NCBI GenBank assembly: GCA_002339015.1
Contig: DDJC01000087.1
Location: forward strand, 20,875-84,874
DNA length: 64,000 nucleotides
Direction of reading: 5' to 3'
DNA from: Burkholderiales bacterium UBA1834
GTDB taxonomy: Bacteria; Pseudomonadota; Gammaproteobacteria; Burkholderiales; Burkholderiaceae_C
The notes under the pieces were generated by a model, which made no database searches, was not told the origin of the DNA, and saw nothing but the letters and a program-made list of their open reading frames with translations. Positions 43,781 through 52,817 of the stretch are shown here, piece after piece. Position 1 is the stretch's first letter. Each line of letters begins with the position of its first letter. Made by a program: the position numbers and the translations under genes.

Positions 43781-45163
43781 ATGGACCTGGTCTTTCCCCA
43801 TACTTTCGTGCCCTGGTTCCGCGCCGTGGCGCCGCACATCCACGCCCACCGGGGCAAGACCTTCGTCGTCGGGCTCTCGGGTGAGCTGATCGCCGCCGGC
43901 AAGCTCACCAGCTTCGTGCAGGACATGGCCCTGATGCAGGCCATGGGCATCCGCATCGTGCTGGCCCACGGTTTCCGCCCCCAGCTGGAAGAGCAGCTGC
44001 GTGCCAAGGGCCATGAGTCCCACTTCAGCCACGGCATGCGCATCACCGATTCGGTGGCGCTGGATTGTGCCCAGGAGGCCGCTGGCCAGCTGCGCTACGA
44101 GATCGAAGCCGCTTTCTCGCAGGGCTTGCCGAACACGGCCATGGCCGGCGCATCGATCAGCGTGATCTCGGGCAACTTCGTCACCGCGCGGCCCGTGGGC
44201 ATCGTCGATGGCGTGGACTTCATCCACACGGGCCTGGTCCGCAAGATCGATGCCGTGGCCGTGCGCCGGGCGATCGACGCTGGCGCCATGGTGATGCTGT
44301 CGCCCTTCGGTTTCTCGCACACCGGCGAGGCCTTCAACCTGAGCATGGAAGACGTGGCCACCAGCGCCGCCATCGCCTTGCAGGCCGACAAGCTGATCTT
44401 CGTGACCGAAGTGCGCGGCATTCTGCAAGGCATCGTGCAGGAACCCCAGCGCGCGGTGGAGCTGGAAGCCGCCCAGCACGACCCGGACGCCGAGATCGAC
44501 CAGGAACTGGCCCTGCTGGACGCCAAGCGCCTGCTGGCCGCCCTGCCCAACCCGCTGCAGCCCACGGACACGGCCTTCTACCTGCAGCATGCCGTCAAGG
44601 CCAGCGAAGGCGGCGTCGAACGGGTGCACATCATCCCGTACAAGGTGGATGGCGCCCTGCTGATGGAGGTGTTCACACACGATGGCGTGGGCACCATGAT
44701 CGTCGACGAGAAGCTCGAAAGCCTGCGCGAGGCCACGCCCGACGACGTGGGCGGCATCCTGCAGCTGATCGAGCCTTTCGAGCAGGATGGCACGCTGGTC
44801 AAACGCAGCCGCACCGAGATCGAGCGCGACGTGTCGCAGTACACCGTGATCGAGCACGATGGTGTGATCTTCGGCTGTGCGGCGCTCTACCCCTACCCCG
44901 AAACCAGCACCGCCGAGATGGCGGCGCTGACCGTGTCGCCCCACGTGCAGGGCCAGGGCGATGGCGAGCGCATCTTGAAGCGCATTGAGCAGCGCGCACG
45001 GGCCATGGGCCTGTCCTCCATCTTCGTGCTGACCACGCGCACGATGCACTGGTTCAACAAGCGCGGCTTTTCGCCGGTGGATCCGAACTGGCTGCCCGAG
45101 GCCCGCAAGCGCAACTACAAGTGGGACCGACGCTCGCAGGTGCTGGTCAAGAACCTGAAGTAA
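43781..45163 (+). CDS. argA: N-acetylglutamate synthase ArgA
   Basis: First enzyme of arginine biosynthesis, making N-acetylglutamate from glutamate and acetyl-CoA. The 460 residues contain an amino-acid-kinase domain (FVVGLSGELIAAGKLTSFVQDMA, IRIVLAHGFRPQLEEQL) that senses arginine, and a C-terminal GNAT domain (REATPDDVGGILQLIEPFEQDGTLV, MAALTVSPHVQGQGDGERIL, KRGFSPVDPNWLPEARK). The ATG at 43781 gives the family start MDLVFPHTFVPWFRAVAPHI; the frame is open further upstream without family sequence. yggX follows after 38 bp. Confidence 0.96.
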   Translation: MDLVFPHTFVPWFRAVAPHIHAHRGKTFVVGLSGELIAAGKLTSFVQDMALMQAMGIRIVLAHGFRPQLEEQLRAKGHESHFSHGMRITDSVALDCAQEAAGQLRYEIEAAFSQGLPNTAMAGASISVISGNFVTARPVGIVDGVDFIHTGLVRKIDAVAVRRAIDAGAMVMLSPFGFSHTGEAFNLSMEDVATSAAIALQADKLIFVTEVRGILQGIVQEPQRAVELEAAQHDPDAEIDQELALLDAKRLLAALPNPLQPTDTAFYLQHAVKASEGGVERVHIIPYKVDGALLMEVFTHDGVGTMIVDEKLESLREATPDDVGGILQLIEPFEQDGTLVKRSRTEIERDVSQYTVIEHDGVIFGCAALYPYPETSTAEMAALTVSPHVQGQGDGERILKRIEQRARAMGLSSIFVLTTRTMHWFNKRGFSPVDPNWLPEARKRNYKWDRRSQVLVKNLK

Positions 45164-45201
45164 TCACTCTTTCCCCAACGATTCCCGAACGAGACGAGAA
45201 C

Positions 45202-45474
45202 ATGGCACGCACCATCCAATGCAAGCACCTGAACAAGGAAGCCGAAGGCCTGGACTTCCCCCCCTACCCCGGTGAGCTGGGCAAACGCATCTACAACGAG
45301 ATCAGCAAGGAAGCCTGGCAGCTGTGGATGAAGCACCAGACCATGCTGGTCAACGAGAACCGCCTGAACCTGGCTGATGCCCGTGCGCGCCAGTACCTGG
45401 CGCGCCAGATGGAGCAGTTCTTCTTTGGCGCGGGCGCCGAGCAGGTGCAGGGCTACGTACCGCCGTCAGCCTGA
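45202..45474 (+). CDS. yggX: Probable Fe(2+)-trafficking protein YggX
   Basis: The 90-residue protein is linked to iron handling and repair of oxidised Fe-S clusters. The N-terminus MARTIQCKHLNKEAEGLDF, the conserved Cys7, the YPGELGKRIYNEISKEAWQ block and QMEQFFFG match the family over the whole length. It follows argA by 38 bp with a GACGAG ribosome binding site. Confidence 0.96.
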   Translation: MARTIQCKHLNKEAEGLDFPPYPGELGKRIYNEISKEAWQLWMKHQTMLVNENRLNLADARARQYLARQMEQFFFGAGAEQVQGYVPPSA

Positions 45475-45485
45475 GGCGAGCCTCT

Positions 45486-46400
45486 TCACAACCGGTTGAG
45501 CGGGATGCGCAGGTAGCGCATGCCATCGGCTTCCGGCGGAGGCAGGTGCCCCGCGCGGATGTTGACTTGAATCGAGGGCAGGATCAGCGTGGGCATCTCC
45601 AGCGTGGCATCGCGTCGCCTGCGCATGTCGACAAAGGTTTTCTCGTCAATGCCATCGTGCACGTGAATGTTGGCGGCGCGCTGCGCTGCCACGGACGTGC
45701 GCCACTGCGGCGCCCGGTCTTGTGGCGGGTAGTCATGGCACACATAGAGCACCGACTCGGGTGGCAAGGACAACAGCCTCTGGATGGAGCGGAACAACTG
45801 AGCCGCATCGCCGCCTGGAAAATCCGCCCGGGCCGTGCCGACATCGGGCATGAACAGCGTGTCTCCCACGAAGACCGCATCGTCGATGGCGTAGGCCATG
45901 TCGGCCGGGGTATGGCCGGGTACCCACAGTGCATGGATCACCGCCTCCCCCAGAGGCAGGGTGTCGCCGTCGTCCAGCAGCCTGTCGAACTGGCGGCCGT
46001 CGGGGATGAATCCAGGCTCCAGATTGTAGAGCGCCCTGAAAATGGACTGCACCTGCTGGATGCGGCGGCCGATCACGATGCGCCCTCCCGCCTCGCGCTG
46101 CATGTGGGCTGCCGCCGACAGGTGGTCGGCGTGCGCGTGGGTTTCAAGGATCCAGTCCAGCGCCAGGCCTTCATCGCGCAGACATGCCAGCACGCGGTCG
46201 GCAGAGGCGGTGCTGGTGCGGCCTGCGCGGAAGTCATAGTCCAGCACGGGATCGATGATGGCCGCACGGCGGCTCTGCCGGTCCCAGACCAGGTAGGTGA
46301 CCGTGCCGGTGGCAGGGTCGAAGAAGGACTCGACGTCGACAGTGGCGTGGCGGTGCCGCGCCTGCTCAGGCACAGGTGCAGTTGTTTCGGTGATGGACAT
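45486..46400 (-). CDS. blh: Persulfide dioxygenase-like metallo-beta-lactamase fold protein (Blh/ETHE1 type)
   Basis: MBL-fold hydrolase of 304 residues. The metal motif THAHADHL (His88, His90, Asp92, His93) is followed by WVPGHTPADMAYAI, VFVGDTLFMPDVGTARADFPGG and YVCHDYPPQ. The N-terminal VESFFDPATGTVTYLVWDRQSRRAAIIDPVLDYD is typical of Blh/ETHE1 persulfide dioxygenases, which oxidise glutathione persulfide during sulfide detoxification. It is divergent from bigR. The AT-rich gap between them probably holds the BigR operator. Confidence 0.87.
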   Translation of the reverse strand: MSITETTAPVPEQARHRHATVDVESFFDPATGTVTYLVWDRQSRRAAIIDPVLDYDFRAGRTSTASADRVLACLRDEGLALDWILETHAHADHLSAAAHMQREAGGRIVIGRRIQQVQSIFRALYNLEPGFIPDGRQFDRLLDDGDTLPLGEAVIHALWVPGHTPADMAYAIDDAVFVGDTLFMPDVGTARADFPGGDAAQLFRSIQRLLSLPPESVLYVCHDYPPQDRAPQWRTSVAAQRAANIHVHDGIDEKTFVDMRRRRDATLEMPTLILPSIQVNIRAGHLPPPEADGMRYLRIPLNRL

Positions 46401-46410
46401 GGTGAAGCCA

Positions 46411-46452
46411 TTTAGTTTATTTTTTTATGATATATTTATTTCTAGATTAATC
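46411..46452. promoter_or_regulatory. AT-rich blh/bigR divergent control region
   Basis: The 42 bp are about 88 percent A+T, in sharp contrast to the surrounding sequence, and contain TTATTTTTTTATGATATATTTATT. BigR-family repressors bind AT-rich imperfect palindromes at this position between blh and bigR. The exact operator was not resolved. Confidence 0.5.
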
Positions 46453-46477
46453 AAGCCCGACCTTCTCCCAGCTTCCG

Positions 46478-46810
46478 ATGCCGCCCAGCAGCCCTTCCGC
46501 GCCGCCCGACCTGTCTGCCCTCAACGTTGCGGCAGGCCAGGCCGCGGGCTTGCTCAAGCTGCTCGCCAATGAAGACCGGCTGCTGCTGATGTGCCAGCTG
46601 TCCCAGGGGGAAGCCTGCGTGGGTGACCTTGAGTCGCGCCTGGGTATTCGCCAGCCCACACTGTCACAGCAGCTCGGCGTGCTGCGCACCGAGGGGCTGG
46701 TCAGCACCCGGCGCGAAGGCAGACACATCTACTACAAGGTGGCCGATCCCCGCGCCCTCGCCTTGCTCGACTTGCTGTACAGCCTGTACTGCCCTCAGGA
46801 GACCGCATGA
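46478..46810 (+). CDS. bigR: ArsR-family persulfide-sensing repressor, BigR/SqrR type
   Basis: The 110 residues form a winged helix of the ArsR group (LLKLLANEDRLLLMCQLSQGEACVGDLE, LGIRQPTLSQQLGVLRTEGLVSTRREGRHIYYKV). Cys47 and Cys105 stand at the positions that form a polysulfide bridge in SqrR and BigR, and no arsenic-type CVC motif is present. It is divergent from blh and overlaps pmpA by four bases. Derepression of the module by sulfane sulfur is expected. Confidence 0.88.
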   Translation: MPPSSPSAPPDLSALNVAAGQAAGLLKLLANEDRLLLMCQLSQGEACVGDLESRLGIRQPTLSQQLGVLRTEGLVSTRREGRHIYYKVADPRALALLDLLYSLYCPQETA

Positions 46811-47253
46811 ACCTCATCCATGTCGCCTGGCCCAATTTCACGCCCTGGTCCGCCCTGGCCGGCGGCGCCCTGATCGGGCTGGCTGCTTCCTTGCTGATCC
46901 TGCTCAACGGACGCGTCGCCGGCATCAGCGGCATCCTGGGCGGGCTGCTGCGCCCGGCACCGCGTGACATGGCCTGGCGCGTGGCTTTTCTGATCGGGCT
47001 GGTCGCCGCGCCATGGCTCTATGCCACCTTCGGCAAGCTGCCCACCGTGCGCGTCGACGCGAGCGAAGGCGTACTCATCGCGGCCGGCCTGCTGGTGGGC
47101 CTGGGCACGCGCTATGGCTCGGGCTGCACCAGCGGCCACGGGGTGTGTGGCCTCTCGCGCCTGTCGGCGCGTTCCCTGGTGGCCACGCTCACCTTCATGG
47201 CCGCCGGCTTTGTCACGGTGTATGTGGCCCGCCATCTCATCCGTCTTGACTGA
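46807..47253 (+). CDS. pmpA: YeeE/YedE (DUF395) sulfur-compound transporter subunit, PmpA type
   Basis: Integral membrane protein of 148 residues with four hydrophobic spans. The signature GSGCTSGHGVCGLSRLS carries the two cysteines thought to pass sulfur in YeeE-type thiosulfate importers. It overlaps bigR (ATGA) and precedes pmpB by 15 bp. In the BigR operon the pair is thought to move sulfur compounds across the inner membrane. Confidence 0.87.
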   Translation: MNLIHVAWPNFTPWSALAGGALIGLAASLLILLNGRVAGISGILGGLLRPAPRDMAWRVAFLIGLVAAPWLYATFGKLPTVRVDASEGVLIAAGLLVGLGTRYGSGCTSGHGVCGLSRLSARSLVATLTFMAAGFVTVYVARHLIRLD

Positions 47254-47268
47254 ACGAGGTACGCCACC

Positions 47269-47709
47269 ATGAACGATGCCGTGCACGCCCGCCTGCCCCT
47301 GCTCACAGCCCTGTTCGCCGGCCTGGTCTTCGGCCTGGGGCTGCTGATCTCCGGCATGGCCGATCCGGCCAAGGTGCTGGGCTTCCTGGATCTGGCTGGC
47401 GATTGGGATCCCTCACTGGCCTTCGTGATGGGCGGGGCGATCGCCGTCGCGCTACCTGCCTTCACGCTGGCACGCCGCAGGCAGCAGGCCTTGCTGACCG
47501 GTGCGCCCATGCAGCTGCCCACCAGCACCCGCATCGACCGGCGCCTGCTGGGTGGCGCCTTGCTCTTCGGCATCGGCTGGGGGCTGGCCGGCTTCTGCCC
47601 GGGGCCGGCCCTGGTCGCGCTGGGCCTGGGGCTGGACCAGGCGCTGGTGTTCGGCCTGGCCATGCTGGGCGGCATGGTGATTTTCGAAGTGCTGGAGCGC
47701 CGCGCATGA
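47269..47709 (+). CDS. pmpB: YeeE/YedE (DUF395) sulfur-compound transporter subunit, PmpB type
   Basis: The 146-residue second half of the transporter shows LFAGLVFGLGLLISGMADPAKVLGFLDLAGDWDPSLAFVMGGAI and the conserved GLAGFCPGPALVALGLG with its cysteine. Together with pmpA it corresponds to one split YeeE unit. It overlaps the DUF599 gene by four bases. Confidence 0.87.
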   Translation: MNDAVHARLPLLTALFAGLVFGLGLLISGMADPAKVLGFLDLAGDWDPSLAFVMGGAIAVALPAFTLARRRQQALLTGAPMQLPTSTRIDRRLLGGALLFGIGWGLAGFCPGPALVALGLGLDQALVFGLAMLGGMVIFEVLERRA

Positions 47710-48359
47710 GCAGCGCTATCCCCCTGTGGACCTGGCTGGCCACCGCGGGCACCCTCCTGATCGTGATGGCTTACGAGGCGCTGCAATGGCTGCCGGGCCG
47801 CCATACCCCGGACACCTTGTCTCGCGCGGCCCACGCCAAGCTGCGCGCCGAGTGGCTTCATGCGCTGTCCACCCAACCTGGCTCCGAGATCCTGGCCGTG
47901 CAGACCATCCGCAACTCGCTGATGTCGTCCACGCTCACGGCCTCTACCGCGGCGCTGGGCCTGATGGGCACCGCTACGCTGATCGGCGCGCCGCTGCTCA
48001 ACGCCTCGCTGAACCACCTGCCCAGCGCGCCCTTCGCCTTCACGCCCCGCCTGATGCTGGAGCTGGCCCTGATGGGCACCCTGTTCGCGGCGCTGGCCTG
48101 CTCGACGATGGCGGTGCGCTACTACAACCACTGCAGCTTCATCGGCTCGCTCCCCGTGGGTTCGGCCGAACGCGCACGTTGGCAGGACACGGGCGTGACC
48201 TACCTGCGCCGCGCCGGTGTGCTCTACAGCTGGGGGCTGCGCGGGCTGCTCATGGTGGCACCACTGGTGGCCGGCATCGCCCACCCTCTGGCAGGCCCGG
48301 TCGCCGCGCTCGTGCTGGTGGCCGTGCTGGTGGGCTTCGACCGGTTCGCCCAGTTCTGA
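47706..48359 (+). CDS. DUF599 family membrane protein
   Basis: The 217 residues hold an N-terminal span (LWTWLATAGTLLIVMAYEAL), the family motif EILAVQTIRNSLMSSTLTASTAALGLMG, and further spans at the C-terminus. The function of DUF599 is unknown. It is translationally coupled to pmpB by an ATGA overlap, so it belongs to the bigR-pmpA-pmpB operon and is not just a neighbour. This suggests a role in the sulfur module. Confidence 0.85.
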   Translation: MSSAIPLWTWLATAGTLLIVMAYEALQWLPGRHTPDTLSRAAHAKLRAEWLHALSTQPGSEILAVQTIRNSLMSSTLTASTAALGLMGTATLIGAPLLNASLNHLPSAPFAFTPRLMLELALMGTLFAALACSTMAVRYYNHCSFIGSLPVGSAERARWQDTGVTYLRRAGVLYSWGLRGLLMVAPLVAGIAHPLAGPVAALVLVAVLVGFDRFAQF

Positions 48360-48513
48360 GCATGGGCCGGGGCCTCCCACAAGCCCCCATGGATGAGCGA
48401 GGGGTGTAACCCTCGGTTGTCGCCCTTGGCGGCAGACATGCCAACCATCGCGTGGCACGCTGATCGTTACCTTATATGGCACTGCCTACCGTTAGCGTCA
48501 CCCGGAGCCCCGC

Positions 48514-49677
48514 ATGTCCTTTCGTCGCCTTCTTGCCCCTTTTGCACTGAGCCTGGGCGCCCTGGGCGCCTTGCCCAGCGCACACGCGCTCACCGCAGAC
48601 CCCCTGGCCTTCGGCCTGTTCACCGCCGGTGACGTGCTCATCCAGCCCGAGCTGGTCTACACCGTGGCCATCGCCGGCCCCAAGACCTGGAAGGCGCTGA
48701 TCGACCTGGGCGCGCCCTACATGTCGCCCTATGCCGAGACCACGCGCCAGTTGGCCATCAACAGGGCGCCCAGGCTCACGCCGGTGGCCACGCCACCCAA
48801 TCCGCCGGCTGTCACCTACCCCACCAGCTACAGCCAGACCATTTCCTTCGGCGACAGCATGAGCGACACCGGCAACATGTTCGAAGTGACGCGCAAGCTC
48901 GGTGGCATCGGCCTGCCCACCGCGCCCAATGACCGCGGCCGCTTCTCCGACGGCCAGGTGGTGGTCGAAGCCATGAGCAACGCGCTGAACCTGCCCTTCC
49001 TGAACTATGCCTTCGGTGGGGCGCAATCGGGCCGCGGCAGCCTGCTGCCCTTCTTTGCCATGGAGCACGGCCTGCTCAAGCAGGTCGACGATTACCTGGC
49101 CAACCTGGGCGGCAGCACCAGGAAGGCCGATGCCCAGGCGCTGTATGTGATCTGGACCGGCCCGGATGACTTCTACTGGGGCAACAACATCTACCTGTCG
49201 TCGACCGCCGTGACGGTGACGGCCAACGTCAAGCAGGCCATGACCGCCCTGTACAAGCGGGGCGCGCGCCACTTCTTCGTGCCTCTGATGCCCGATCTGA
49301 GCATCACGCCTTCGGCCAGGCAGCACGTCAAGCTGCAGCGCACCTACATGACGGACTCCAAGAAGCGCAGCGCCGAGTTCGCCCAGTCGCTCACAGCCAT
49401 GCTCAGGGCTTTCGCCAAGCAATATCCCGAGGCCAGGGTGCGCACCTTCGACACCTTCACGTACTCGCAGCAGCGCATGGCCCAGGCCGCCGCCGAGGGT
49501 TACAACGTGACCGAGCCCTGCTACACCCCGAAGTTCATGGGCCTGCCGGGCGACGTGTGCGCCGACCCGAAGCAGTACCTGTTCTGGGATACCAACCACC
49601 CGACGGAGGCCGGCTCCATCGTGATCGGCACCGCCTTCGCCGAGGCGGTCGTGGGCCCGGCACTGCCGTCGAAGTGA
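48514..49677 (+). CDS. Secreted SGNH/GDSL-family esterase (lecithinase/hemolysin type)
   Basis: The signal peptide MSFRRLLAPFALSLGALGALPSAHA is followed by a SGNH hydrolase. Block I is SFGDSMSDTGN with nucleophile Ser115. Blocks further on include NYAFGGAQSG and WTGPDDFYW. The catalytic Asp359 and His362 lie in WDTNHPTEAG. The group (phospholipase/lecithinase/hemolysin, COG3240) is usually secreted or autotransported; no autotransporter beta-barrel is present here. The substrate is unknown. The ~90 residues between signal peptide and block I are an added N-terminal part. Confidence 0.9.
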   Translation: MSFRRLLAPFALSLGALGALPSAHALTADPLAFGLFTAGDVLIQPELVYTVAIAGPKTWKALIDLGAPYMSPYAETTRQLAINRAPRLTPVATPPNPPAVTYPTSYSQTISFGDSMSDTGNMFEVTRKLGGIGLPTAPNDRGRFSDGQVVVEAMSNALNLPFLNYAFGGAQSGRGSLLPFFAMEHGLLKQVDDYLANLGGSTRKADAQALYVIWTGPDDFYWGNNIYLSSTAVTVTANVKQAMTALYKRGARHFFVPLMPDLSITPSARQHVKLQRTYMTDSKKRSAEFAQSLTAMLRAFAKQYPEARVRTFDTFTYSQQRMAQAAAEGYNVTEPCYTPKFMGLPGDVCADPKQYLFWDTNHPTEAGSIVIGTAFAEAVVGPALPSK

Positions 49678-49796
49678 TCGGCATTGGCTGTTCTTCACTT
49701 CAAGGCCCTCTCCGGGTGGCGTGGTGCCCACGGACCACCCAGGGGGCATTTGCCCTGGTTTGCCAGGACATGCAGGGTGTCGCACACTGCGCTGAC

Positions 49797-50201
49797 ATGA
49801 CACCCAAGCCCAGCCCCTCGCGCCTGCCCATGGCCTTGCCACGCCTGAACGCCCTGGCGCTGTCGGTGGCGTTCGCTGTGGGGGGCGCATTGACCGGTTG
49901 CAGCCAGCGCGACATGACCGAAGACCAGGCCGTGGACCTGCTGGCCAAGCGGGTGCAGGCCGACGGCCTCTACCCGGCATCGCGCCAGGGCGAGTGCCTG
50001 TCCTTCGAGGTGGAGCAGCGTCTGGACGCGCGCTTCGAGATTGCCGTGCGCGAGAAGCACGGCGGCCCCTGTCCAGGCGATCCGGGCACCGGCCCGGTGC
50101 TGGACCGCTTCGAGGTGCAGCAAGATGGCGGCAAGCTGCGCCGCTATGACCCGATTGGCGGGGCCTACGTGGATTACACGGCGCCTTCAGCCGGCGGCTG
50201 A
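49797..50201 (+). CDS. Lipoprotein of unknown function
   Basis: The lipobox LTGC (Cys35) follows a hydrophobic stretch (LALSVAFAVGGA), so the protein should be an outer- or inner-membrane lipoprotein. The mature ~100 residues start SQRDMTEDQAVDLLAKRV and have two further cysteines (GECLSF, GPCPGD). I do not recognise the family. The start may be 49797 or 49830. Confidence 0.75.
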   Translation: MTPKPSPSRLPMALPRLNALALSVAFAVGGALTGCSQRDMTEDQAVDLLAKRVQADGLYPASRQGECLSFEVEQRLDARFEIAVREKHGGPCPGDPGTGPVLDRFEVQQDGGKLRRYDPIGGAYVDYTAPSAGG

Positions 50202-50228
50202 ACAGCGACACGCGTCCGACGCATCGCC

Positions 50229-51293
50229 TCAGGCCTTGGCCGGCATCAGGAAGTCGCGGCTGATGCCGAAGCCCAGATCACCCACGCGGTCCAGGAACTG
50301 CGTCAGGTAGGCATGCAGGCCGGTGGCCAGGATCTCGTCGATGCGGCTGAACTGCAGGTCGGCGCGCAGCCGGCCGGCCTTGCGCAAGGTCTCGTGGCTG
50401 TGGTCGTTGGCCACGGCGCGCAGGTTGTTGACCACCTCGTCGACGCAGAACACCAGCGAGCGCGGCATCTCGGCGCGCAGGATCAAGAGCTCGGCCACCT
50501 TTTCGGGCCGGATGACGTTGCGGTAGACCTTGCGGTAGACCTCGAAGGCCGACACGCTGCGCAGCAGGGATGACCAGTGGTAGAAATCCACTTCCTTGCT
50601 CTCGTTGCCCAAGGAGGGCCCGAAGAACTCGGTATTGCGGGCATGGAACTTGACGTCAAGCAGACGCGCCGTGTTGTCGGCACGCTCCAGGAAGGTGCCG
50701 CAACGCTGGAAGTGGAAGGACTCGTCCTGCAGCATGGTGCCCAGGGTCACGCCGCGCGACAGGTGGGAGCGGAATTTCACCCACTCGAACAGTTCGCCCG
50801 GGTCCTTGGCCAGTGCGTTGTCCTTGAGCAGACGATTGAACTCCAGCCAGGTCTGGTTGGTGGTCTCCCACACCTCGGTGGTCAGCGCGCCACGCACGGC
50901 ACGGGCGTTCTCGCGCGCTGCGCGCAGGCAGTTCAGGATGCTCGACGGGTTGTTGGCGTCGCTCACCATGAAAGTCATCACGTGCTTGGGCGTGAGCTCG
51001 TCGTAGCGCTTGGCGTAATCGCCCGTGAGCTCACTGATGCTCAGCAAGCCCTTCCAGCCATTGAGCGCCGTCTCGGGGGCCTGCGGCAAGAAGGCGGACT
51101 GGTAGTTCACGTCCAGCAGACGCGCGGTGTTCTCGGCCCGCTCCATGTAGCGGGCCATCCAGTAGAGGTGGTCAGCGGTGCGCGACAGCATGGGTTTGAT
51201 CTCCGGCAAGGGGGCGCCCGCATGGGGCGACTTCTCATGTTCAGCGTGGACGAGGTGGGGCGGCAGGCGTTTCTCGATGCGTTCGTTCAGCAT
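50229..51293 (-). CDS. Alpha-E domain protein (DUF403)
   Basis: All-helical protein with the alpha-E family start MLSRTADHLYWMARYMERAENTARLLDV and the C-terminal MPRSLVFCVDEVVNNL and LTQFLDRVGDL. Alpha-E proteins occur next to circularly permuted ATP-grasp ligases and are thought to assist the amide-bond reaction; the mechanism is not known. The ATG at 51293 gives 354 residues. The ATG at 51191 gives 320 and the exact family N-terminus, and may be the true start, with GGAG upstream. It lies 25 bp after the ATP-grasp gene. Confidence 0.9.
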   Translation of the reverse strand: MLNERIEKRLPPHLVHAEHEKSPHAGAPLPEIKPMLSRTADHLYWMARYMERAENTARLLDVNYQSAFLPQAPETALNGWKGLLSISELTGDYAKRYDELTPKHVMTFMVSDANNPSSILNCLRAARENARAVRGALTTEVWETTNQTWLEFNRLLKDNALAKDPGELFEWVKFRSHLSRGVTLGTMLQDESFHFQRCGTFLERADNTARLLDVKFHARNTEFFGPSLGNESKEVDFYHWSSLLRSVSAFEVYRKVYRNVIRPEKVAELLILRAEMPRSLVFCVDEVVNNLRAVANDHSHETLRKAGRLRADLQFSRIDEILATGLHAYLTQFLDRVGDLGFGISRDFLMPAKA

Positions 51294-51318
51294 GGGCCTT
51301 CTCCCTTCAAACGGCCGC

Positions 51319-52752
51319 TCAGGCCTCCAGCACCCAGGTGTCCTTGGTGCCCCCGCCCTGCGAGCTGTTGACCACCAGCGAGCCTTCCTTGAGGGCCACG
51401 CGGGTCAGGCCGCCGGGCACCATCTGCACTTCCTTGCCCGAGAGCACGAAGGGACGCAGGTCGATGTGGCGCGGGGCAATACCGCTCTCGACGAAGGTCG
51501 GACAGGTCGACAGCGACAGCGTCGGCTGGGCGATGTAGTTGCCCGGGTTGGCGATCAGCACCTTGCGGAAATCCTCCACCTCGGCCTTGGTCGAGGCCGG
51601 GCCCACCAACATGCCGTAGCCGCCGGCGCCGTGCACTTCCTTGACGACCAGATCGGCCAGGTTGTCCAGGGTGTACTTGAGGTCGTCCTTCTCGCGGCAC
51701 ACGTAGGTGGGCACGTTCTGCAGGATCGGTTTCTCGCCCAGGTAGAACTCGATCATCTTGGGCACATAGGGGTAGATGGACTTGTCGTCGGCGATGCCGG
51801 TGCCGAAGGCGTTGGCCAGGGTGACGTTGCCCGCGCGGTAGGCACGCAGCAGTCCGGGCACACCCAGGGTCGAATCCTTGCGGAAGACTTCCGGATCCAT
51901 GAAGTCGTCATCGAGGCGGCGGTAGATCACGTCCACCCGCACCGGGCCGCGTGTGGTGCGCATGTAGACAAAGTCGTCCTTGACGAAGAGGTCCTGCCCC
52001 TCGACCAGTTCGATGCCCATCTGCTGCGCCAGGAAGGCATGTTCGAAGTAGGCCGAGTTGTACATGCCCGGCGTGAGCACCACGGCGGTGGGCTCGTTCA
52101 CGGAGGCCGGCGCCATGGCACGCAAGGTGTCGAGCAGCAAGTCAGGGTAGTGGGCGACGGGCGCGACGCGGTGTTCGGCGAACAGCTCCGGGAAAAGCCG
52201 CATCATCATCTTGCGGTTCTCGAGCATGTAGCTCACGCCGCTGGGCACGCGCAGGTTGTCTTCCAGCACGTAGTAAGTGCCGCTGCCATCGGGGTTGCAG
52301 GCGCGCACCATGTCGATGCCGGCGATGATGGAGTAGATACCGCCCGGCACCTTCAGGTCGACCATTTCCTGGCGGAACTGCGCATTGTTGAGCACGGGCT
52401 CGGCCGGCACGATGCCGGCCTTGAGGATCTCCTGCCCGTGGTAGATGTCTTCGAGGAAGCGGTTGAGCGCGGTGACGCGCTGGCGCAGGCCCCTTTCCAT
52501 CTCGCGCCATTCGTTGGCGGGGATGATGCGGGGGATCAGATCGAACGGAATCAGGCGCTCGGTGCCGGCGCCGGTCTCATCCTTGTCGCCATACACCGCG
52601 AACGTGATGCCCACGCGCCGAAAGATGGTCTCGGCTTCTTCACGCCGGGATTGCATCATCTCCCGCGGCTGGCGTCCGAGCCAGCGGTCGTACACCCTGT
52701 AGTGGTCGCGCACCTGGTCGCTGGTGGCGTTCATTTCGTCGAAGAATCGCAT
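51319..52752 (-). CDS. Circularly permuted ATP-grasp protein (stand-alone, COG2308 type)
   Basis: The 477 residues carry the family's marker segments. MRFFDEMNATSDQVRDHYRVYDRW is the start. RLIPFDLIPRIIPANEW, VYYRRLDDDFMDPEVFR-like VIYRRLDDDFMDPEVF, LANAFGTGIADDKSIYPYVPKMI and VVKEVHGAGGYGMLVGP follow. Such enzymes are predicted ATP-dependent amidoligases that build or modify a peptide; no substrate is known. The ATG at 52752 has a GGGG ribosome binding site and lies 50 bp after a sigma-54-like element. The alpha-E gene follows directly. Confidence 0.92.
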   Translation of the reverse strand: MRFFDEMNATSDQVRDHYRVYDRWLGRQPREMMQSRREEAETIFRRVGITFAVYGDKDETGAGTERLIPFDLIPRIIPANEWREMERGLRQRVTALNRFLEDIYHGQEILKAGIVPAEPVLNNAQFRQEMVDLKVPGGIYSIIAGIDMVRACNPDGSGTYYVLEDNLRVPSGVSYMLENRKMMMRLFPELFAEHRVAPVAHYPDLLLDTLRAMAPASVNEPTAVVLTPGMYNSAYFEHAFLAQQMGIELVEGQDLFVKDDFVYMRTTRGPVRVDVIYRRLDDDFMDPEVFRKDSTLGVPGLLRAYRAGNVTLANAFGTGIADDKSIYPYVPKMIEFYLGEKPILQNVPTYVCREKDDLKYTLDNLADLVVKEVHGAGGYGMLVGPASTKAEVEDFRKVLIANPGNYIAQPTLSLSTCPTFVESGIAPRHIDLRPFVLSGKEVQMVPGGLTRVALKEGSLVVNSSQGGGTKDTWVLEA

Positions 52753-52801
52753 CGGCTGGCCCCTTGTGGGGATGTCCAAAAAACGCTGACAAGCCTGTAT
52801 T

Positions 52802-52817
52802 AGCAGGGACTATGCCA
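52802..52817 (-). promoter_or_regulatory. Sigma-54-like -24/-12 element before the ATP-grasp/alpha-E pair
   Basis: Leftward TGGCATAGTCCCTGCT matches the sigma-54 consensus TGGCACGN4TTGCW at 11 of 12 fixed or near-fixed positions when weak ones are allowed, and keeps the GG-N10-GC spacing. The -12 part has C for the first T. The likely start point is near 52790, about 40 nt before the ATG. The rest of the 292-bp gap (52753-53044) holds no gene. Confidence 0.5.
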
